Origin: Neobacillus pocheonensis
GTDB lineage: Bacteria; Bacillota; Bacilli; Bacillales; Cytobacillaceae
Direction of reading: 5' to 3'
Length of the DNA: 64,000 bases
Assembly (NCBI GenBank): GCA_023702235.1
Contig: JAMQCR010000002.1
Span: 1,178,001 to 1,242,000, forward strand
The notes beneath the pieces were generated by a model. That model was not told the DNA's origin and ran no database searches. It saw only the letters and a list, made by a program, of their open reading frames with translations. This document shows, one piece after another, positions 61,030 through 64,000 of this stretch (position 1 is the stretch's first letter; every line of letters begins with the position of its first letter). Both the position numbers and the translations under genes were made by a program.

Positions 61030-62157
61030 ATGACTGTTAATGTAATGACTTCAAAAGAAGTGACGAAAAAAGTTTTTAATAAAGAAGAGTTGTTTATTCT
61101 TGATGTTCGTAATGAAAGTGATTTTCTAGATTGGAAAATCGAAGGAGAAAACTTTGAGTATTTAAATGTTCCATATTTTGAATTGCTTGATGGTGTTGAA
61201 GAAATCATTGAAAAAATTCCTACTGATAAAGAAGTATTGGTTGTTTGTGCAAAGGAAGGTTCATCGGTAATGGTGGCAGAAATGCTTTCTGACGAAGGAC
61301 TAAGCGTGTCATACCTTCAGGGTGGGATGAAAGCTTGGAGTGAACATTTAGAACCGGTTAAAGTGGGAGACCTAAATGATGGAGGAGAAATTTATCAAAT
61401 TGTTCGAATCGGCAAAGGCTGTCTATCTTACATGGTTGTTTCAAATGGTGAAGCAGTAGTGGTTGATGCAACTCGTATGACAAATATCTTTCTTGATTTT
61501 GCCCAAAGCATCGGAGCAAAAATTACTCATGTATTTGATACACACCTTCATGCTGACCATATCTCCGGAGGACGTACAATTGCAGAGAAAACTGGTGCTA
61601 CCTACTGGCTACCATCAAAGGATGCGACAGAAGTAACCTTTGATTACCAATCGTTAGAAGACGGTAACGATGTAATAATCGGGAACACAACTATTAATAT
61701 CGCAGCATTATATTCACCAGGTCATACCATTGGTTCTACTTCTTTTGTGGTTGATAAAAAGTTTTTGCTCTCTGGTGATATTTTGTTCATTGATTCAATC
61801 GGAAGACCTGATCTTGCAGGTAAGGCAGAAGATTGGGTTGGGGATTTAAGAGAAACTCTATATAAACGCTACAGAGAATTATCAGATGAACTGATTGTCC
61901 TACCGGCACATTTTATGATCATTGACGAGTTAAATGATGATGGAAGTGTGTCCGAAAAACTAGGTTCACTTTTTGCTAAAAATCACGGGCTAAATATCGA
62001 AGATGAAAATGAATTTAGAAAATTAGTAACTGAAAACCTACCACCACAGCCAAATGCGTATAAAGAAATACGTGAAACGAATATGGGGAAAATCAGTCCA
62101 GACATTGATCAACAACGAGAAATGGAAATCGGACCAAACCGTTGTGCAGTTCGTTAA
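61030..62157 (+). CDS. yrkH: Rhodanese-persulfide dioxygenase fusion (YrkH/ETHE1-like)
   Basis: 375 residues. Residues 1-~110 are a rhodanese-like domain whose active loop reads [11 protein letters not shown], with Cys73 but an acidic loop unlike active enzymes. Residues ~125-350 are a metallo-beta-lactamase domain: H172-x-H174-x-D176-H177 in [41 protein letters not shown] and LPAHF. This is the ETHE1/persulfide dioxygenase type with one Fe2+ bound by two His and one Asp, oxidising glutathione- or thiol-persulfide to sulfite. CstB of S. aureus is a related fusion. It is the enzymatic sink of the pathway. Confidence 0.9.
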   Translation: MTVNVMTSKEVTKKVFNKEELFILDVRNESDFLDWKIEGENFEYLNVPYFELLDGVEEIIEKIPTDKEVLVVCAKEGSSVMVAEMLSDEGLSVSYLQGGMKAWSEHLEPVKVGDLNDGGEIYQIVRIGKGCLSYMVVSNGEAVVVDATRMTNIFLDFAQSIGAKITHVFDTHLHADHISGGRTIAEKTGATYWLPSKDATEVTFDYQSLEDGNDVIIGNTTINIAALYSPGHTIGSTSFVVDKKFLLSGDILFIDSIGRPDLAGKAEDWVGDLRETLYKRYRELSDELIVLPAHFMIIDELNDDGSVSEKLGSLFAKNHGLNIEDENEFRKLVTENLPPQPNAYKEIRETNMGKISPDIDQQREMEIGPNRCAVR

Positions 62158-62173
62158 AAAAGGAGGAATATAA

Positions 62174-62401
62174 ATGGAAGCGACAAAAGTATTAGACGCT
62201 AAAGGTTTGGCTTGCCCAATGCCGATTGTTAAAACAAAAAAAGCAATTGGAGAGCTTAAAACAGGTCAAGTATTAAAAATTCATACAACTGATAAAGGGG
62301 CAAAAAATGATCTAACAGCCTGGGCTAAATCCGGTGGACACGAATTATTAAAACATGAGGAAGAAAACGGCGTGTTAACATTTTGGATTAAAAAGGGTTA
62401 A
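62174..62401 (+). CDS. yrkI: TusA-like sulfur carrier (YrkI type)
   Basis: 75 residues, equal to B. subtilis YrkI. KVLDAKGLACPMPIVKTKKA with Cys14; the C-terminal strand (GVLTFWIKKG) is complete. Nearly the same as the broken copy at 58451, so this is probably the working carrier. AGGAGG precedes the ATG, 16 bases after yrkH. A terminator follows. Confidence 0.9.
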   Translation: MEATKVLDAKGLACPMPIVKTKKAIGELKTGQVLKIHTTDKGAKNDLTAWAKSGGHELLKHEEENGVLTFWIKKG

Positions 62402-62406
62402 AAAAT

Positions 62407-62437
62407 AAAGGGAACCAAATAAGGTTCCCTTTTTCTA
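62407..62437 (+). terminator. Terminator or attenuator inside the operon
   Basis: AAAGGGAACC-AAATAA-GGTTCCCTTT then TT; lies between yrkI and yrkJ and should reduce transporter expression. Confidence 0.8.
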
Positions 62438-62452
62438 AGAGGGGACAACAAC

Positions 62453-63229
62453 ATGGATATTAATTTTATTATTACAATCTTCCTAATTGGATTTGTAGGC
62501 TCTTTTATTTCAGGGATGTTAGGAATTGGTGGAGCTATCATCAACTACCCGATGTTGTTATATATTCCAGTTATGTTAGGTGTTGGTCATTTTACAGCAC
62601 ATGATGTTTCGGGAATTACAGCCATCCAAGTTTTCTTTGCGACGGTTGGTGGTGTTATGGCTTATCGTAAGAGTGGCTATTTAAATAAAATGTTAATTGC
62701 TTACTTGGGGACTAGCATTTTAATTGGAAGTTTTATTGGGGGACTTGGTTCTACTCACATGCCGGAAAGTGGAATTAATATCGTTTATGGGATTTTAGCT
62801 CTTATTGCTGTTGTCATGATGTTTGTCCCTAAAAAGGGTATTGACGATATCCTTTTAGAACAAGTCAAGTTTAACAAATGGCTTGCAGCTTTAATTGCTT
62901 TCATTGTAGGTATAGGGGCTGGTATTGTAGGTGCGGGAGGCGCATTCCTATTAGTTCCTATCATGCTTGTCGTATTAAAAATACCAACAAGAATGACAAT
63001 TGCCTCTTCTTTAGCAATTACACTTATTTCGTCAATTGGGACTGTTTCTGGAAAAATCGCCACAGGTCAAGTACCTATCCTGCCTTCACTTATTATGGTT
63101 GTTGCAAGTTTAATTGCTTCACCTATAGGAGCCAACACGGGAAAAAGAGTGAACACAAAAGTTTTGCAAGGCATAATGGGGATTTTAATTTTAGTGACAG
63201 CAGTGAAGACATGGATAGCAATTTTATAA
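62453..63229 (+). CDS. yrkJ: TauE/SafE-family sulfite/sulfur exporter (YrkJ type)
   Basis: 258 residues with about eight membrane helices. Two repeats show the family motif: [20 protein letters not shown] near residue 20 and [20 protein letters not shown] near residue 160. TauE/SafE proteins export sulfite and other organosulfur anions; here the likely load is sulfite or thiosulfate made by the dioxygenase. AGAGGGGAC lies before the ATG. Last gene of the persulfide operon. Confidence 0.88.
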   Translation: MDINFIITIFLIGFVGSFISGMLGIGGAIINYPMLLYIPVMLGVGHFTAHDVSGITAIQVFFATVGGVMAYRKSGYLNKMLIAYLGTSILIGSFIGGLGSTHMPESGINIVYGILALIAVVMMFVPKKGIDDILLEQVKFNKWLAALIAFIVGIGAGIVGAGGAFLLVPIMLVVLKIPTRMTIASSLAITLISSIGTVSGKIATGQVPILPSLIMVVASLIASPIGANTGKRVNTKVLQGIMGILILVTAVKTWIAIL

Positions 63230-63277
63230 GTTTTATCAAGATTATACAAGATAAATAGGCGCTCTATAATTGTGTTA

Positions 63278-63325
63278 TTGTGAAGTTATTCACTTAAATT
63301 AACGGGGTGCTGTAGTTTAAACATT
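63278..63325 (+). repeat. Dispersed repeat, uninterrupted core
   Basis: TATTGTGAAGTTATTCACTT then AAATTAACGGGGTGCTGTAG, TTTAAAC. Confidence 0.7.
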
Positions 63326-63359
63326 TCCCAATGGAACTGTTTAATAAAAGGGGGAAGGC

Positions 63360-63776
63360 TTATTTAACTTCCCTTAAGCCTTTCCCTTCAAGAATCTCTT
63401 GAATTCCTTCTTCACAAACTCCATATGACCTCCAGGAACAAGATTCACACACAATTTGAATATCGGAGGGGACGATATACTTTCGGATGAGCGACTCAAT
63501 GTCCTCCCAATTCAGAATTTGTCCGATATTAAGCCCTAATTTCTCTAAAATAGCGGCATCTCTTTCATAAATATTGTCGTCTTGGCAGTGGTATTCACCT
63601 GCGTTTGGGTACTTTTCACACAACTGATCGGGACCCTTTACAAGTTGAATCCTCATCTTGGGGTTGTCTCTCAAGGTTTGGTGCAGACGTGTCATATTTT
63701 CCACGTATTCTTGGGAATAGCCCATTCCCCGATAGCCCAAAAGGCAAAAAAGATGATGACCTCTCAGCTTATACAT
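63360..63776 (-). CDS. DUF1284 domain protein (possible iron-sulfur protein)
   Basis: 138 residues. MYKLRGHHLFCLLGYRGMGY, then QLVKGPDQLCEKYPNAGEYH and CESCSWRSYGVCEEGI. The RGHHLFCLLGYRGMGYS start is the hallmark of DUF1284; the Cys residues (C11, C54, C64, and the C-terminal CESC...C) could bind iron-sulfur or zinc. Function unknown. No clear strong ribosome site, though AAATGGGGGAAAAT lies directly before the ATG. Convergent with the persulfide operon. Confidence 0.82.
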   Translation of the reverse strand: MYKLRGHHLFCLLGYRGMGYSQEYVENMTRLHQTLRDNPKMRIQLVKGPDQLCEKYPNAGEYHCQDDNIYERDAAILEKLGLNIGQILNWEDIESLIRKYIVPSDIQIVCESCSWRSYGVCEEGIQEILEGKGLREVK

Positions 63777-63892
63777 AATTTTCCCCCATTTCGACAGGTT
63801 CGATTAAATACAAATGTTAACCAAAACAATTAACAAGTTAACGAATCTTAATTATCATAACATATCACTCCTATTCAATAAGGAACTTTTTA

Positions 63893-63990
63893 TTCAATAA
63901 CGGGTGCTTTCTAAAAAAATCCAGCTGCCTGGAAGCTTTTTATTTATTCAACTAAAGTAAGCAGATTAGCAGTTCAACAGGAGAGGTATG
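63893..63990 (+). repeat. Dispersed repeat right part at the window end
   Basis: TTCAATAACGGGTGCTTTCT, then CAGCTGCCTGGAAGCTTTTT-type hairpin remnants, then TTCAACTAAAGTAAGCAGAT and TAGCAGTTCAACAGG: core, hairpin region and second block. Confidence 0.65.
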
Positions 63991-64000
63991 TTGGAAACAG

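Noticed and set aside
62878-63258. Plus-strand ORF of 126 codons overlapping the exporter gene
   Set aside because: An alternative frame inside a strongly conserved TauE/SafE gene, rich in Cys, Tyr and Phe as expected of a shadow frame.
1-64000. CRISPR array or rRNA genes
   Set aside because: No series of equal direct repeats with regular spacers and no rRNA-like conserved blocks were seen. The dispersed repeats are irregularly spaced by kilobases.

Overview
The window looks like a low-GC, spore-forming member of the Bacillaceae (Bacillota). Supporting signs are a gerA-type spore germination operon, strong GGAGG ribosome sites with frequent GTG/TTG starts, families typical of Bacillus (SunI/YnzG, DUF3231, CBO0543, YolD) and a yrk/cst-type persulfide operon. 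I cannot tell whether it is chromosome or a large plasmid. It holds four tyrosine recombinases, one serine resolvase, three IS110-family elements plus remnants, and many broken genes, so most of it is accessory DNA.

Layout. 0-4.5 kb: the end of a phosphoesterase-like gene and a large GIY-YIG/NUMOD/helicase-associated-domain protein. 4.8-8.4 kb: a 167-bp repeat, then two IS110-family elements inserted side by side in one copy of a dispersed repeat. 8.5-13.2 kb: hypothetical genes, decayed fragments and a secreted LCAT-like lipase. 13.4-20 kb: a frameshifted lipoprotein, a SunI-like gene, a third IS110 element, a group II intron-like fragment and a tyrosine recombinase. 20-30 kb: a defence-like stretch (DGNHR/ParB-like protein, DUF91-type nuclease, resolvase, T5orf172-Sel1 protein, EcsC remnant, putative AbiC-like protein, EAL phosphodiesterase). 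30-35 kb: a methyltransferase remnant behind a leader peptide/attenuator and a broken 1000-residue surface protein. 35.3-38.4 kb: the second 167-bp repeat fused to the 3' part of a selenocysteine tRNA, an integrase and a YolD-phosphotriesterase chimera. 39-42.4 kb: two more tyrosine recombinases and an IS1182 fragment. 43-51 kb: small genes and short IS110-derived elements among repeats. 52-57.5 kb: a VIT1-type transporter with a decayed duplicate and the gerB-A-C operon. 57.5-63.3 kb: the persulfide detoxification operon. 63.4 kb: a DUF1284 protein.

The best-integrated functional unit is the operon at 58.0-63.2 kb: a CstR-type repressor (Cys31/Cys60), TusA-like carriers, DsrE-like proteins, rhodaneses, a rhodanese-persulfide dioxygenase and a TauE/SafE exporter, with five near-identical ATACCC-TA-GGGTAT operators spread through it.

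Two things stand out. First, a dispersed repeat (core ACTTAAACTAACGGGTGC, usually with a terminator hairpin) is the apparent target of the IS110-family elements. One element's predicted bridge RNA contains CCGTTAG, which matches the site where that element sits, and ATGGTAG, which matches its own end. Second, nearly every frameshift here is a loss of exactly one base, mostly in a homopolymer. That points to consensus error as much as to gene decay, so many 'pseudogenes' may be intact; genes with in-frame stops are decayed independently of this.
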